A stretch of DNA of 64,000 nt, taken from positions 806,001 to 870,000 of the forward strand of contig CAVQVO010000017.1 in the NCBI GenBank assembly GCA_963717115.1, in the 5' to 3' direction. Positions 44,038 through 53,628 of the stretch are shown piece after piece. Under the pieces are notes generated by a model. It was not told the DNA's origin. It ran no database searches and saw nothing but the letters and a program-made list of their open reading frames with translations. The DNA comes from JBBQUN01 sp963717115. GTDB taxonomy: Bacteria > Actinomycetota > Acidimicrobiia > Acidimicrobiales > SZUA-35. The position numbers and the translations under genes are program-made. Each line of letters starts with the position of its first letter. The first letter of the stretch is position 1.

Positions 44038-44143
44038 ATCGGGAGTGGGGGACGCAGGACCGCCGGAGCGGTGCGGCGGGATCGCCGCTCGGGAGGTGCT
44101 CGGGATGGTCGCGCCGTGGGGTCGGGCGCCTACGGTGAGCCCG

Positions 44144-45338
44144 ATGACGAGGCGACGATCCGACCACCTCCGGAACCGACCGGGACGCTCGGCCCGGCGA
44201 ACCGGGGTGCTGCTGGTGGCGGTGATGGCGCTGCTGGGCTGTGGCACATCGGCTTCCGACGCCCCCTCGGCGGCGACCCCCGACCCGGCCGGCTCCGCAC
44301 CGACTGCGGCCCCGACCACGACGAGCGTCGCGTCCTCGACCGCCGACCCGGCCTCCGATCCGACCGCCACGCGACTCGCGGGTCGGACCGTCGTCGGGTT
44401 GTGATGCCGGGGCGCCCGGGACCCTGCCCGCCGAACTCGTCACCGCCGACGGTCTGCGCCGGACCTTCCGGGTCCAGCTGCCCGATGACCACGAACCCGG
44501 CGTGCCCTCGCCGCTGGTCCTCGACTTCCACGGATTGGGGAGCGACGGGCTCCAGCAGGCCCTGGTCTCGTCGTCGCCCGCTGCTGCCGCCCGCCGGGGC
44601 TTCATCTCGGTGGTGCCCGACGGTGCCCGCAACGAACTGCTCGGCGCCCGGCTCTGGAACCTGGGCGGCACCGAAACCGGGGTCGCAGCCCTCGACGAGG
44701 CCGGCCCGGGCCTGGCCGACGACGTGGCGTTCACCGTCGAGCTGCTCGATCTCGTGGAGTCGGTGCTCTGTGTCGACACCGGGCGGGTCTACTCGATGGG
44801 GTTGTCGAACGGCGGCTTCTTCTCGGCCGTGCTGGCCTGCGAGCTGTCGGATCGGATCGCGGCCATCGCCACGGTCGCCGGCATCACCCACCCCGACGAC
44901 TGCGAACCCGTCCGCCCCGTTCCGGTGCTCCACGTCCACGGAACCGCCGACACCGTCGTCCCGTTCGACGGCGGTGACTCGTCGCTGCTGGCCGGCGCCG
45001 GTCGCGCCGTGCCGGGCGTCGACTCCTCGGTGATCGCCGGGCTGGCTGCCGAACTGTTCGTGCCGATCGCCGGTGAGGTCGCCGAGTGGGCCGTCGCCAA
45101 CGGCTGCGACCCCGATCCGACGACCACGGCCCGGTCACCGGTGGTCGAGGAACGGGTCTATCCCAACTGTGCTCCCGGTGGCGCCGTCGAGTTCTTCGTG
45201 GTCGATGGCGGCGGCCACACCTGGCCGGGATCGGTCACGATGTCCCTGGTCCCGTCGCTCGGACCGACGACCTTCGACATCGATGCCACGGCGCTCGCCT
45301 TCGACTGGTTCGACGACCATCCGATGCCCGGCGCCTGA
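44144..45338 (+). CDS. PHB-depolymerase/feruloyl-esterase-like lipoprotein (one frameshift)
   Basis: Exported serine esterase of about 397 residues, LpqC-like. A lipoprotein signal ends VMALLGCG (Cys near residue 30), then a Thr/Ala/Ser linker to about 85. The frame then breaks: deleting one T of the TT at 44399-44400 joins RTVVG to CDAGAPGTLPAEL. The catalytic domain has LVLDFHGLGSDG (oxyanion), the nucleophile in YSMGLSNGGFFSAVL, an Asp in HVHGTADTVVPFDG and the His in GGGHTWPGS. The family cleaves polyhydroxyalkanoates or aromatic esters. ATG 44144 lies 7 nt after TACGGT, leaderless. The frameshift is a +1 insertion, probably technical. Confidence 0.85.
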
Positions 45339-45381
45339 CCCGAGCGTCGACCCGGCCATGCGGACGGCGACCGACGTCGGC

Positions 45382-47145
45382 TCAGTCGGGCTCGATCAGC
45401 ACGAGCTCGACCCAACCACGGACCGAGTTGATCGAGAAGATCGCATCGCATCGGGCCAGGTCGGCCCGGGTGACCACCCGCTCTCGGATCTTGTCGTGGT
45501 CGAGGAGTTCGGCCCGGAACGTGCCGGGCAGCAAACCGCTCGAGGTCGGCGGGGTGACGAGCTGCCCGTCGAGATCGAGCACCAGGTTGCCGATCGTGGT
45601 CTCGGTCAGCTCACCCCGCTCGTTCCACAGGATGACCTCTCGCGCCGCTCCCATCGACCGGCGATGATGGTCGTAGGCGTGGCGGGCCGTCGTCTTGTGA
45701 CCGAGCGTTGGATCGGTGGATCGCACCGGCGTGGCCGCGAGCCGTGCCGGCCAGGGCTCGATCGTCGGCTCGGGGGCGTTCCCGGACTCGAGCTCGACGT
45801 TGCCGTTGCGGTCGACGAGGAGCCGCAGACGTCGTGGTTCGGAGCGGGGCCGGGCGGTCGTCCAGGCCGTGAGCCGCTCCCGGACCTGGTCGAGATCGAC
45901 GCGGTGGCCGAGTGCCATGGCCGACCGATCGAGGCGGGCGAGATGCCGGTCGACACGGCCGATCCCGGTATCGGGGGACCAGAGCATGGTCTCGAGCAGA
46001 CGAACCGGCTCGAGGGCCCGATCCAAGACCCGGGTCTTCACCTTCGTCTCGCTCCACTCGTCGGCGGGATCGGAGTCCCACACGATCCCGCCGCCGACGC
46101 CGAAGGTGGCCGTGGCGCGAACCCGATCGATCCACACCGTGCGGATCGCCACGTTGAACTCGGCGACCCCGCCAGGGCCGATCACCCCCGCAGCCCCGGT
46201 GTAGAGCCCCCGGGGAGTCGCTTCCAGTTCGGCGATGCGACGGGTGGTGCGGTACTTCGGTGCCCCCGTGATGGACGCCGGAGGGAAGGTCGCACCGAAC
46301 ACCTCCGCCAGGCTCGCCCGGGACCGGGCCTCGACGGTGGACGTCATCTGGAGGACGGTCGGATATCGCTCGACGCGGTGCAGCGCCGGGACGGTGATCG
46401 AACCGACCTCGGCGATCCGACCCAGGTCGTTGCGCATCATGTCGACGATCATCGTGTTCTCGGCCCGGTCCTTGGCGCTGCCGGCCAGCTCGTCGACGAG
46501 CCGTTCGTCGGCCGCGGGCGTCGAACCCCGAGGCCGGGTTCCCTTCATCGGGATCGACCGCAGCCGGTGGCCGCCGTCGGGCTGCGGGTCCCGCCGGAGG
46601 AACAGCTCGGGGGAGGCCGAGCAGACGGCGAACGGGCCCAGGTCGAGGTAGACACCGTAGGTGGCGCCCTGGGCGGCCATCAGCGAGCGGAACAGGCCCA
46701 GGGACGAGCCGTCGAAGGTCGCCGACCGCCGGTACGTGAGGTTCACCTGGTAGGTGTCGCCGGCGGCGATCAGGTCACGGACGGCGTCGACCCCCTGCCG
46801 GAACGCTTCGGGTGACACCGAGTCCGACCAGGGCCCGGTGGTGAAGAATCCTCCATCGACCGGATCGGGCTCCGAACCCTCGAACACGGCGAACACGGCC
46901 AGGGGCACGGAGGGGTCGCGGCGGGACTCGATGGCCGGATCGAAGGCCGGTCCGGCGTCGTAGGAGACGAATCCCACGACCCATCGGCCTGCGATCGCCG
47001 CCGCCTCGGCGGCGGCAACGACCGGCGCCACCTCGGCGGGATCCCACGCCACGAGCGTCGACGAGGCCCGCTCGAAGGAACGCCAGGCGCCGCTGGCGGG
47101 ATCGCGGGCGATGGCTCGTCGGGTTTCGAGAAGGGGTGGAGGCAT
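45382..47145 (-). CDS. pabB: Bifunctional aminodeoxychorismate synthase component I / lyase (PabB-PabC fusion)
   Basis: Fusion of about 587 residues for p-aminobenzoate and folate synthesis. Residues 1-370 are a chorismate-binding domain: GDTYQVNLTYRR, SIPMKGTRPRG, RAENTMIVDMMRNDLGR and FPPASITGAPK, then GLYTGAAGVIGPGG. Residues about 385-587 are a fold-type IV PLP lyase with its PLP-binding Lys in TLGHKTTARHAY and NERGELTETTIGNLVLDLDG. Together they make aminodeoxychorismate and release PABA plus pyruvate. The glutaminase PabA is not in the window. It is divergent from the IMPase-like gene. Confidence 0.93.
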   Translation of the reverse strand: MPPPLLETRRAIARDPASGAWRSFERASSTLVAWDPAEVAPVVAAAEAAAIAGRWVVGFVSYDAGPAFDPAIESRRDPSVPLAVFAVFEGSEPDPVDGGFFTTGPWSDSVSPEAFRQGVDAVRDLIAAGDTYQVNLTYRRSATFDGSSLGLFRSLMAAQGATYGVYLDLGPFAVCSASPELFLRRDPQPDGGHRLRSIPMKGTRPRGSTPAADERLVDELAGSAKDRAENTMIVDMMRNDLGRIAEVGSITVPALHRVERYPTVLQMTSTVEARSRASLAEVFGATFPPASITGAPKYRTTRRIAELEATPRGLYTGAAGVIGPGGVAEFNVAIRTVWIDRVRATATFGVGGGIVWDSDPADEWSETKVKTRVLDRALEPVRLLETMLWSPDTGIGRVDRHLARLDRSAMALGHRVDLDQVRERLTAWTTARPRSEPRRLRLLVDRNGNVELESGNAPEPTIEPWPARLAATPVRSTDPTLGHKTTARHAYDHHRRSMGAAREVILWNERGELTETTIGNLVLDLDGQLVTPPTSSGLLPGTFRAELLDHDKIRERVVTRADLARCDAIFSINSVRGWVELVLIEPD

Positions 47146-47261
47146 GGAGGACCGGACGGTTCGGGCGGTGGGCGCCAGGGCAGTATGTCGGCCGGGCGGC
47201 CCCGTCGGGCTCGAAACGCTGCGAGCGAAGCAATCGTTCCCGCCCGTTAGCCTCCCCCTCC

Positions 47262-48086
47262 ATGGCCGTCCCGTTCGACCCGACCCGCGATCTCGACGAG
47301 GTCACCGCGCTCGTCCGTGAGGCGAGCCGTTGCTCGCTCGACTGGTTCCGCCGACCGATGGACGTGATCAACAAGCTGGCCGACCGCGCGGGGCCGAGCG
47401 AGGACGGGCACGCTGCTCCCTTCGACCCCGTCACGGCCGCCGACCGGGCCGTCGAGGACGCCCTGCGGGCGTCGTTGACCGAACGATTCCCCGGGCACGA
47501 GATCCTCGGCGAGGAACGGGGCCTCAGCGGAGACGGTGACTGGCGCTGGATCATCGATCCGATCGACGGGACCCGGGCGTTCATCACCGGTCAGCCGATG
47601 TGGGGCACCCTCCTCGGCCTCCGTCACCTCGACACGATGGTGGCCGGATGGCTCCACAACCCGGTGCTCGACCAGACCTACATCGGTTCGGCCCTCGGGG
47701 CCACGGTGATCGACCGGGGCGAGTCGTCGCCCATCCGCACCCGCCAGGGGATCGACCTCGCCCACGCGATCGTGCTGTGCACCCACCCCGACATGTTCGC
47801 GCCCGGCAACGAGGCCGAGGCCTTCGGTCGCCTCGATCGAGCCACCCGGATGGTTCGCTACAGCGGCGATTGCATGAACTTCGCCCTGCTCGCGTCGGGC
47901 TTCGCCGACCTGGTCGTCGAGAACCACCTCCAGTCCTACGACATCGCGGCGCTGATCCCCATCGTCGAGCGCGCCGGGGGTGTGATCACGGCGCTCGACG
48001 GCTCCAGCCCGATCGAAGGCGGGTTCGTGGTGGCCGGGGCCACCCCCGGGCTGCACGCCGCCGCCCTCGCCGTCCTCGGGAGCTGA
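47262..48086 (+). CDS. Inositol monophosphatase-family phosphatase (histidinol-phosphatase-like)
   Basis: Mg2+-dependent phosphatase of about 274 residues. Metal-binding motifs are intact: DPVTAADRAVE, HEILGEERG (Glu), WIIDPIDGTRAFITG and the late QSYDIAALIPIVERAGG. The family dephosphorylates inositol phosphates, histidinol phosphate or PAP; the histidinol-phosphatase branch (HisN-like) fits best by the short IDGTRAFITGQPMWGTLL stretch, but I am not sure. ATG 47262 lies 8 nt after TAGCCT, leaderless. A 10-bp repeat follows its stop. Confidence 0.9.
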   Translation: MAVPFDPTRDLDEVTALVREASRCSLDWFRRPMDVINKLADRAGPSEDGHAAPFDPVTAADRAVEDALRASLTERFPGHEILGEERGLSGDGDWRWIIDPIDGTRAFITGQPMWGTLLGLRHLDTMVAGWLHNPVLDQTYIGSALGATVIDRGESSPIRTRQGIDLAHAIVLCTHPDMFAPGNEAEAFGRLDRATRMVRYSGDCMNFALLASGFADLVVENHLQSYDIAALIPIVERAGGVITALDGSSPIEGGFVVAGATPGLHAAALAVLGS

Positions 48087-48094
48087 GCCCCGAT

Positions 48095-48124
48095 CGCCGA
48101 TCGTCGCCGATCGTCGCCGATCCC
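48095..48124. repeat. Three 10-bp tandem repeats
   Basis: The decamer CGCCGATCGT occurs three times in tandem (last copy with two changes), 8 bp after the phosphatase stop. Probably simple slippage DNA; no function is evident. Confidence 0.6.
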
Positions 48125-48303
48125 GGATCGGTCCGCGTCGGGCGGCCCGACGTGCGACACTGGACGACACACCACGACCGAAGCCCGGGGATCAGGCCGG
48201 TCGATCACCACGAGGGGGTTGTCATGTCCGTCCACGCTCTGTCCTCGGCACCGTCGCCGTCGTCACCGGCACCGTCGGTGCGAGACCGATCGGAGGTCGG
48301 GCC

Positions 48304-48738
48304 GTGCAGGTAGCCGACATCCTGGGCAGGAAGGGATCCGACGTGGCCACGGTTGCCCCGTCGCTCTCGGTTCGAGACGTCGTCGCCGCCCTGGCCGAGC
48401 ACGGCGTCGGTGCCCTCGTCGTCTCGGGCGACGGGACCTCGATCGACGGGATCGTGTCCGAGCGCGACATCGTGCGCCGCCTGGCGAGCGACGGTGCGGC
48501 CCTGCTCGAGCTCTCGGTCGACCAGATCATGACCCGCGACGTCGTCACCTGCGCCGCCGCCGACCGAGCCGATCAGTTGCTCGGGCTCATGACATCCCGC
48601 CGGATCCGCCATCTGCCGGTGGCGACCGACGGTGCCCTGTCGGGCATCGTCAGCATCGGCGACGTGGTGAAGAGCCGGCTCGACGAGTTGGTCGAGGAGA
48701 CCCGAGCGCTCGAGGGTTACATCCAGAATTCCTGGTGA
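48304..48738 (+). CDS. CBS-domain pair protein
   Basis: Small cytoplasmic protein of about 144 residues made of two CBS motifs that bind adenosyl ligands such as AMP, ATP or NADH: VRDVVAALAEHGVGALVVSG and GIVSERDIVRRLAS in the first, LGLMTSRRIRHLPVATDG and GIVSIGDVVKSRL in the second, with conserved hydrophobic and Asp positions. Usually an energy or redox sensor acting on partners. GTG 48304 is preceded by GGAGGTC 7 nt upstream. It lies convergent to an alpha/beta hydrolase. Confidence 0.92.
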   Translation: MQVADILGRKGSDVATVAPSLSVRDVVAALAEHGVGALVVSGDGTSIDGIVSERDIVRRLASDGAALLELSVDQIMTRDVVTCAAADRADQLLGLMTSRRIRHLPVATDGALSGIVSIGDVVKSRLDELVEETRALEGYIQNSW

Positions 48739-48741
48739 ACC

Positions 48742-49624
48742 TCAGCCCGCCCGTCGGGCGATGCCGTGGATGCGCGTCGGCGATCTGGGGAACCAGGGCC
48801 GGCGGCAGGTCGTGGCCCATCTGGGCCAGGACCAACAGGTCGGCATTCGGGACGGCCTCGGCCGTTGCCAGGCCCCCCGACACGTCGATGAGGTCATCGG
48901 CCCGTCCGTGGATGACCAGGAAGGGGAGGTCGACCCCGGCCAACAGCGGGGTGCGATCGCCCGACGCGAAGATCGCGGCCATCTGGAAGGCTGCCCCGAT
49001 GGGGTGGAACGAGCGGTCGAAGGCGGCTGCGGTCCGGATCGCCGCGGTCTCGCGATTCCACAGCGGTCCCGAGATGACCCGAGAGCCCTCGATCCCCTGG
49101 GCGATCATCGCCTCCCGACCCTGGGGCGGAGGAGCGAGCAGGGCCCCCATCGCCTCGGGTTTGGCCTGACCGACCTGACGGTCGCCGGTGGTCGACATGA
49201 TCGAGGTGACCGAGCGCAGGCGGGTCGGATGCTCGACCGCCAGGTGCTGGACGATCATCCCGCCCATCGACGCACCGGCCACGTGGGCCGACTCGATCCC
49301 GAGATGGTCGAGCAACCCGACGGCGTCGGCCGCCATGTCGGACAGGGTGTAGGGCACCTCGGCAGCGATGTCCTCGCCCCCGAGCGCCCGGGCCATCAAC
49401 GCCATCGAATCGGGAGGCGGACCGGCCGACTTGGTCGACAGCCCGCAGTCGCGGTTGTCGTGTCGGATCACGAAGTACCCGAGGCCGGTGAGTGCGTCGA
49501 TCAGCTCGTCGGGCCAGGCGATGAGCTGAGCGGTGAACCCCATGACCAGCAGGAGGGGCTCGCCGGCCGGGTCGCCGTGGGTCTCGTAGTAGAGGTCGAT
49601 TCCGTTCGCGGTTGCAGTGGGCAC
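48742..49624 (-). CDS. Alpha/beta-fold hydrolase (one C-terminal frameshift)
   Basis: Hydrolase of about 293 residues. LLLVMGFTAQLIAW, VIRHDNRDCGLS, the nucleophile VAGASMGGMIVQHLA, Asp in LVIHGRADDLIDV and His in LAQMGHDLPPALV form the usual catalytic set. As written, the frame runs past the expected end over the CBS gene; removing one base from GCGC near 48771-48777 gives the natural ending QIADAIHGIARRAG and a stop at 48742, 3 bp from the CBS stop. So this is another +1 insertion. GTG 49624 follows CAGGAT by 7 nt. Substrate unknown. Confidence 0.87.
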
Positions 49625-49676
49625 GGGCGAGATCCTGGCACGGGTGGCGACGGAGTGCCAGGCCGCCTCGCCGGGG

Positions 49677-50273
49677 TCAGGTGCTCCCGAGACCGCGTAG
49701 ACCGCCCCAGGCCAGGGTCGACAGGTCGCCGGCCAACTGGGTCAGGTCGCTGTCGGAGGGCGCATCGGCCATCCAGTGGCGCACCATGCCCTCGGCCAGT
49801 CCGACCACGCCGTGGGCCATCGAGATCCGTCGGGCGGTCGAGATCCCGGGCACGTCGATCAGCTCGGCGATCGACTGCGAGATCGATCGTTCGACCCGTT
49901 GCGTGATCATCACCCACTCGTCGTCCTCGCGGCTGGTTCCCCCGAACAGCAGGCGGAACCCGTCGGCGTCGGCGTCGACGAACGCGAGATAGGCCGCGAA
50001 CCCCCGCTGGACCTGTTCGCGGGGCGTCCCGCCCTCGGCGGCGGCCTTGATGATGCCGGTCTCGAGCCGGTGACCGACGTCGTCGAGCACGGCCCGGTAG
50101 AGGTCGCGTTTGGAGGCGAAGTGTTGATAGAGGACGGGCTTGGTCACCCCGGCCTCGGCGGCGACCTTGTTCATCGACGTCTCGTGATACCCGGCCTGGG
50201 CGAAGACCCTCCGAGCGACGTCGAGCAGTTGTTCGCGGCGTTGAGGGCCGGGCAGCCGCTCACCGGCGCTCAC
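49677..50273 (-). CDS. TetR/AcrR-family transcriptional regulator
   Basis: Repressor-type DNA-binding protein of about 198 residues. The N-terminal helix-turn-helix is ARRVFAQAGYHETSMNKVAA then AGVTKPVLYQHFASKRDLY, typical of TetR. The ligand-binding C-terminal domain is helical and has no clear ligand motif. It is the last gene of a three-gene run (glycosyltransferase, small membrane protein, TetR) joined by ATGA and GTGA overlaps, so it may control that run or its divergent GH63-like neighbour. Confidence 0.92.
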   Translation of the reverse strand: MSAGERLPGPQRREQLLDVARRVFAQAGYHETSMNKVAAEAGVTKPVLYQHFASKRDLYRAVLDDVGHRLETGIIKAAAEGGTPREQVQRGFAAYLAFVDADADGFRLLFGGTSREDDEWVMITQRVERSISQSIAELIDVPGISTARRISMAHGVVGLAEGMVRHWMADAPSDSDLTQLAGDLSTLAWGGLRGLGST

Positions 50274-50530
50274 CACGAGTTGTCCCGGTCGGCACGGTCG
50301 GCGGCCTTCACGCCGTACTTGAAGACCAGGGCCGGCGCGAGCAGCGCCGACCCGATGACCATCGTGACGACGATGACGATCACGGCCGGCCGGGTGAAAC
50401 CGGTCATGAAGGCGGCGAAGAACACCACGCTGGCGAAGACGTAGAAGGCGCTCCCGAGACGGATGCCCTTCGAGACGAGGTCGGCGACCTTGGCCCGTTG
50501 GGCGCGGATCGGGTCGATCGGCGGATTCAT
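50270..50530 (-). CDS. Small two-helix membrane protein (86 aa)
   Basis: Short protein: a charged cytoplasmic N terminus (MNPPIDPIRAQRAKVADLVS) and two membrane helices, AFYVFASVVFFAAFMTGF and AVIVIVVTMVIGSALLAPAL, then VFKYGVKAADRADRD. I do not recognise a named family. It sits between a glycosyltransferase and a TetR gene with overlapping stop/start codons on both sides, so it is real and made together with them. Confidence 0.8.
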   Translation of the reverse strand: MNPPIDPIRAQRAKVADLVSKGIRLGSAFYVFASVVFFAAFMTGFTRPAVIVIVVTMVIGSALLAPALVFKYGVKAADRADRDNSW

Positions 50531-51613
50531 GGCCGCCAGCCTGCCTGATCCAGCACGTATTGCAACCGTGCAACGAGGCGGTCCTGCCCGAGTTCTCGTC
50601 GCGCCACTCGCCGATTGTGATCGAGCCGCTCCTCGTCGGGGCGGTGCAGCGCCCGGCGGGCCTCGGCCACCAGGGCGGGATCGAGCTCGATCGGGAACCG
50701 ACCGAGGCGATCGGGCACGGGTTCGGGCCAGGGGAGCGCCGGCCAATCGAAGCCGAGGGCCCGGAGTTCGTCGGCGACGGGATAGTCGCCGACCAGGACC
50801 GGTCTGCGATGGATTGCTGCTTCGACCGGCGGATTCCCGAAGCCCTCCCAGTGCGACGGGAACACCACCAGATCGGCTGCCGCGTAGAGATCCGACGTCG
50901 TCGGAGCCGGACGATGCAGCACCCGGGTGCGGGCGCCCTCGATCAGGCGAGCGAAGTCGGGGCCGAAGTCCTCCTCGACCGGGCCGGTGATCCAGTACGT
51001 GGCACCGACCGCCTCGGCAACCGCCAGCGCGACCTCGGGGTGCTTCCTGGCGATCGCCCGCACCGGATGCACGACCAGTGGTTCGTCGTCGGCGACCCCC
51101 AGGGCCGAACGCATCCGACGTCGATCTCCCGGTGGGGGGTCGACGTCGAACGCGTTGAGGATCGTCGTCGCCTCGATGCCCCGTTCGGCGAGCTCGAGCC
51201 GGGTGCGCTCGTTGATGGTGACGTGCTGCCAGGCCGGATCGTGCGGCGGCAGTTCGGTGACGGCGGCGAAGCGGGACCGCTGCCAGGGCGGGTCGTGGTG
51301 GTGCAGGATCGCCGGTCGGCCCCGCAGGGCTGCGGCCAGGACGCGGCTCGCCGGCAGGTTCATCGGAATGGTGAGCAGGTTCTCGACCACGACCAGGTCG
51401 GCATCGGCGATGGCCTCCTCGACGGCCCGCCGTCGGGGCGGTTCGGCCGCACCGATCTCGAGACCGGGCACCATCCGCTCGACCGGGACCGTCCCCGGCG
51501 ACCGTGACGGTGGTCCAGCCGAGCGTCGAGAGGGCCCGTCTCCAGGTCTCGGCGACCACCGAGACCCCGTCGGTCAGTCCGAGCCGGAACGACACGATCG
51601 CCACCCGGCCCAT
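50527..51613 (-). CDS. GT4-type glycosyltransferase (one N-terminal frameshift)
   Basis: Retaining glycosyltransferase of about 361 residues. It starts MGRVAIVSFRLGLTDGVSVV, with a GVS loop typical of GT4 N domains. The frame breaks near 51485-51487; dropping one base of GGG joins TVTVAGDG to PVERMVPGLEIG. The C domain has VVHPVRAIARKHPEVALAVA and the nucleotide-sugar site FPSHWEGFGNPPVEAAIHRR with both Glu. It starts 35 bp from the divergent GH63-like gene; TATCGT lies 7 nt before ATG 51613. Sugar donor and acceptor are unknown. Confidence 0.87.
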
Positions 51614-51648
51614 CACCACGACGATAGTCGGGCTCGTAGCCTGACGGC
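51614..51648. promoter_or_regulatory. 35-bp overlapping divergent leaderless promoter pair
   Basis: The two start codons are 35 bp apart. TATCGT (minus strand, 51626-51621) serves the glycosyltransferase and TAGCCT (51637-51642) the hydrolase; the hexamers are only 10 bp apart, so each polymerase footprint would cover the opposite gene's start. Mutually exclusive expression is expected. Confidence 0.6.
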
Positions 51649-52812
51649 ATGGCTTCCCCACGCGACGACCTGCGGAAGCGAGTCCGGCAACTGCTCGACG
51701 AGGCGTGGCGGGCGCCCGGCTTCTGCGTCCCGAACGCCTCGGTCTACCCGTTCCAGTGGCTCTGGGACTCGTGCTTCCATGCGGTCGTCCTGGCCGAACT
51801 CGGAGATGACCGGGCGCGCTCGGAGCTGGCGTCGGCCCTGGCCCACCAGGACCCCGAGTCCGGGGCGGTGGCCCACCTCACGTATTGGGGCGACCCCGGT
51901 CACCACCGCGACTTCTGGGGTCGGTCGATGACCTCGTCGATCTCGCAACCCCCGATGTACGGGCACGCCCTTGCGGTTCTGCACGACCGCGGGCCGGCCG
52001 ATCGGATCGATCCCGACCTGGGGCGCCGGGCCCGACGGGGGCTCGGGGCCCTGCTCGACCGGCGACGGCCCGACGAGGACCTCGTCCCGATCCTGCATCC
52101 CTGGGAGAGCGGCTGCGACGATTCCCCCCGTTGGGACGACTGGATCGGGGCCGGTCGAGGCGTCTGGACGCCGGCCGGGTGGAAGGAGGCGAAGGGTGAT
52201 CTCGTCGCCGGGCTGGTCCTCGACGAGCGGGGGATGGCGGTCGATTCGAGACGGTTCCGCGTCGCCTCGTGCGGGTTCAATGCGCTGGTGGCCTGGAACA
52301 TCGACGAACTGGACCGGGTCGGCGAGGCCGATCCGAGACTGGTCGAGGCCGCTGCGACGATCACCGAGGCGCTACGGCAGCGCTGGGATGGGGGTCTTCG
52401 CACCTGGGTCGACGATCCTGCCGGCTCGGGTCGGGTCCGGACGCTGGATGCGATGCTCTCCCTGCTCGTCGATCCCCGAGCCGACGCCATCGACGACCTC
52501 GTCGATCCCGCCGCCTACCTGGGTCGCCACGGGCTCCGAGGCGTCCATCCCGACGAACCGGCCTACGACGCGGTGACGTACTGGCGGGGTCCCTCGTGGC
52601 CCCAGCTGAACTATCTGCTCTGGCTGGCGCTCGACCGGATCGGCGCCCCCGACCGGGCTCGGAGGGTGGCCGAGGCCTCGGTGCGAGGGGCCGTGGCGTC
52701 GGACTGGTCGGAGTACTGGCATCCCGACACCGGCGTCGGGGGTGGGGCCCGACCGCAGACCTGGACCGGTCTGGCCCTGGTGACGGGCCGAGAGGGATCA
52801 GGTCTCGGGTGA
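51649..52812 (+). CDS. GH63/MGH-like glycoside hydrolase
   Basis: Alpha-toroid hydrolase of about 387 residues, resembling mannosylglycerate/glucosylglycerate hydrolases and GH63. Key segments are VYPFQWLWDSCFHAVVLAEL, ILHPWESGCDDSPRWDDW with the presumed acid Asp, VTYWRGPSWPQLNYLLWLAL and SDWSEYWHPDTGVGGG with the presumed base Glu. No signal peptide, so it acts on an intracellular glucoside. Divergent from a glycosyltransferase, it may hydrolyse what that enzyme makes, for example a compatible solute (inference). Its end overlaps the next gene by 15 bp. Confidence 0.85.
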   Translation: MASPRDDLRKRVRQLLDEAWRAPGFCVPNASVYPFQWLWDSCFHAVVLAELGDDRARSELASALAHQDPESGAVAHLTYWGDPGHHRDFWGRSMTSSISQPPMYGHALAVLHDRGPADRIDPDLGRRARRGLGALLDRRRPDEDLVPILHPWESGCDDSPRWDDWIGAGRGVWTPAGWKEAKGDLVAGLVLDERGMAVDSRRFRVASCGFNALVAWNIDELDRVGEADPRLVEAAATITEALRQRWDGGLRTWVDDPAGSGRVRTLDAMLSLLVDPRADAIDDLVDPAAYLGRHGLRGVHPDEPAYDAVTYWRGPSWPQLNYLLWLALDRIGAPDRARRVAEASVRGAVASDWSEYWHPDTGVGGGARPQTWTGLALVTGREGSGLG

Positions 52813-53541
52813 GCCGTCGGCCGGGATCTCGTCGAAGAGCGCCTGGCGGACGTCGTGGTCGCCCATGGTGGCGCCCGGGGAGTCCTTGAGCACCACCACG
52901 GCCTCCCGGAGGTCGATGTCGGTTCCATCGAGGTCGACGTCGATGATGGCGTCGCGGGGAATCCCGGCGAGACCCGGTTCCTCGGGGTCGACCCCGAACA
53001 GGTCCTCGACATCGATGCCCGGTCGACGACCCTGGAGGACGATGTTCATCGCCAGCACCATCAGGCCGGCCAGCATGATCAGGTCGCCGAACGAGATGGT
53101 GGTGTCGAGTACCGGGACCGGAACGATGTCGCCGAGGAATGCGAGCGAGGTGGAGTCGTCCTCGAGTTGCCACAGTCCCGTCGGGCTCGCCGCCGGATTG
53201 ATGGCGACGTCGTTGCCGAAGGCCGTGAGCGACTCGAACCGCACGGGGATGTGACCGTTCACGAGCAACACGGCGGCGTTGAGCGACACGCCGATGCCGC
53301 TGATGGCGGCGCCCGGGATGTGGATGTTCTGGGTCGCCACGGCCACGAGGCAGAGGAGGCCGAGCATCACGACGATCGAGCGCCCGGGGAGGTCGACGCT
53401 CTCGCCGAGGGTCTGCAGCACGATGCCGGCCGCCAGCAGCGGCCACATGACGACCCGGCTCCGGAGCACCGCATCGATTCGTCCGCCACGGATCAGCCCG
53501 ACCACCAGTCCGATTCCGATGACGAGGGGTGTCAGCACCAT
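52798..53541 (-). CDS. DUF5317-family membrane protein
   Basis: Polytopic membrane protein of about 247 residues: five or so helices to about residue 170 (MVLTPLVIGIGLVVGLIRGG, WPLLAAGIVLQTLGESVDLP, VSLNAAVLLVNGHIPV), then an acidic cytoplasmic tail with IIDVDLDGTDIDLREAVVVL. The NGHIPVRF segment and SFGDLIMLAGL match my memory of the DUF5317 pattern; no function is known for it. GGAGAGAG precedes the ATG, and a TATGCT hexamer lies further upstream. Confidence 0.7.
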   Translation of the reverse strand: MVLTPLVIGIGLVVGLIRGGRIDAVLRSRVVMWPLLAAGIVLQTLGESVDLPGRSIVVMLGLLCLVAVATQNIHIPGAAISGIGVSLNAAVLLVNGHIPVRFESLTAFGNDVAINPAASPTGLWQLEDDSTSLAFLGDIVPVPVLDTTISFGDLIMLAGLMVLAMNIVLQGRRPGIDVEDLFGVDPEEPGLAGIPRDAIIDVDLDGTDIDLREAVVVLKDSPGATMGDHDVRQALFDEIPADGSPET

Positions 53542-53628
53542 GTTGCTCTCTCCAGTCGAGGGCCGAGCATAGTCACGCAGCGTGACGTTCGGCTGGATCT
53601 TCTTCGTCGGTCGGGGAGATCGACCCGG

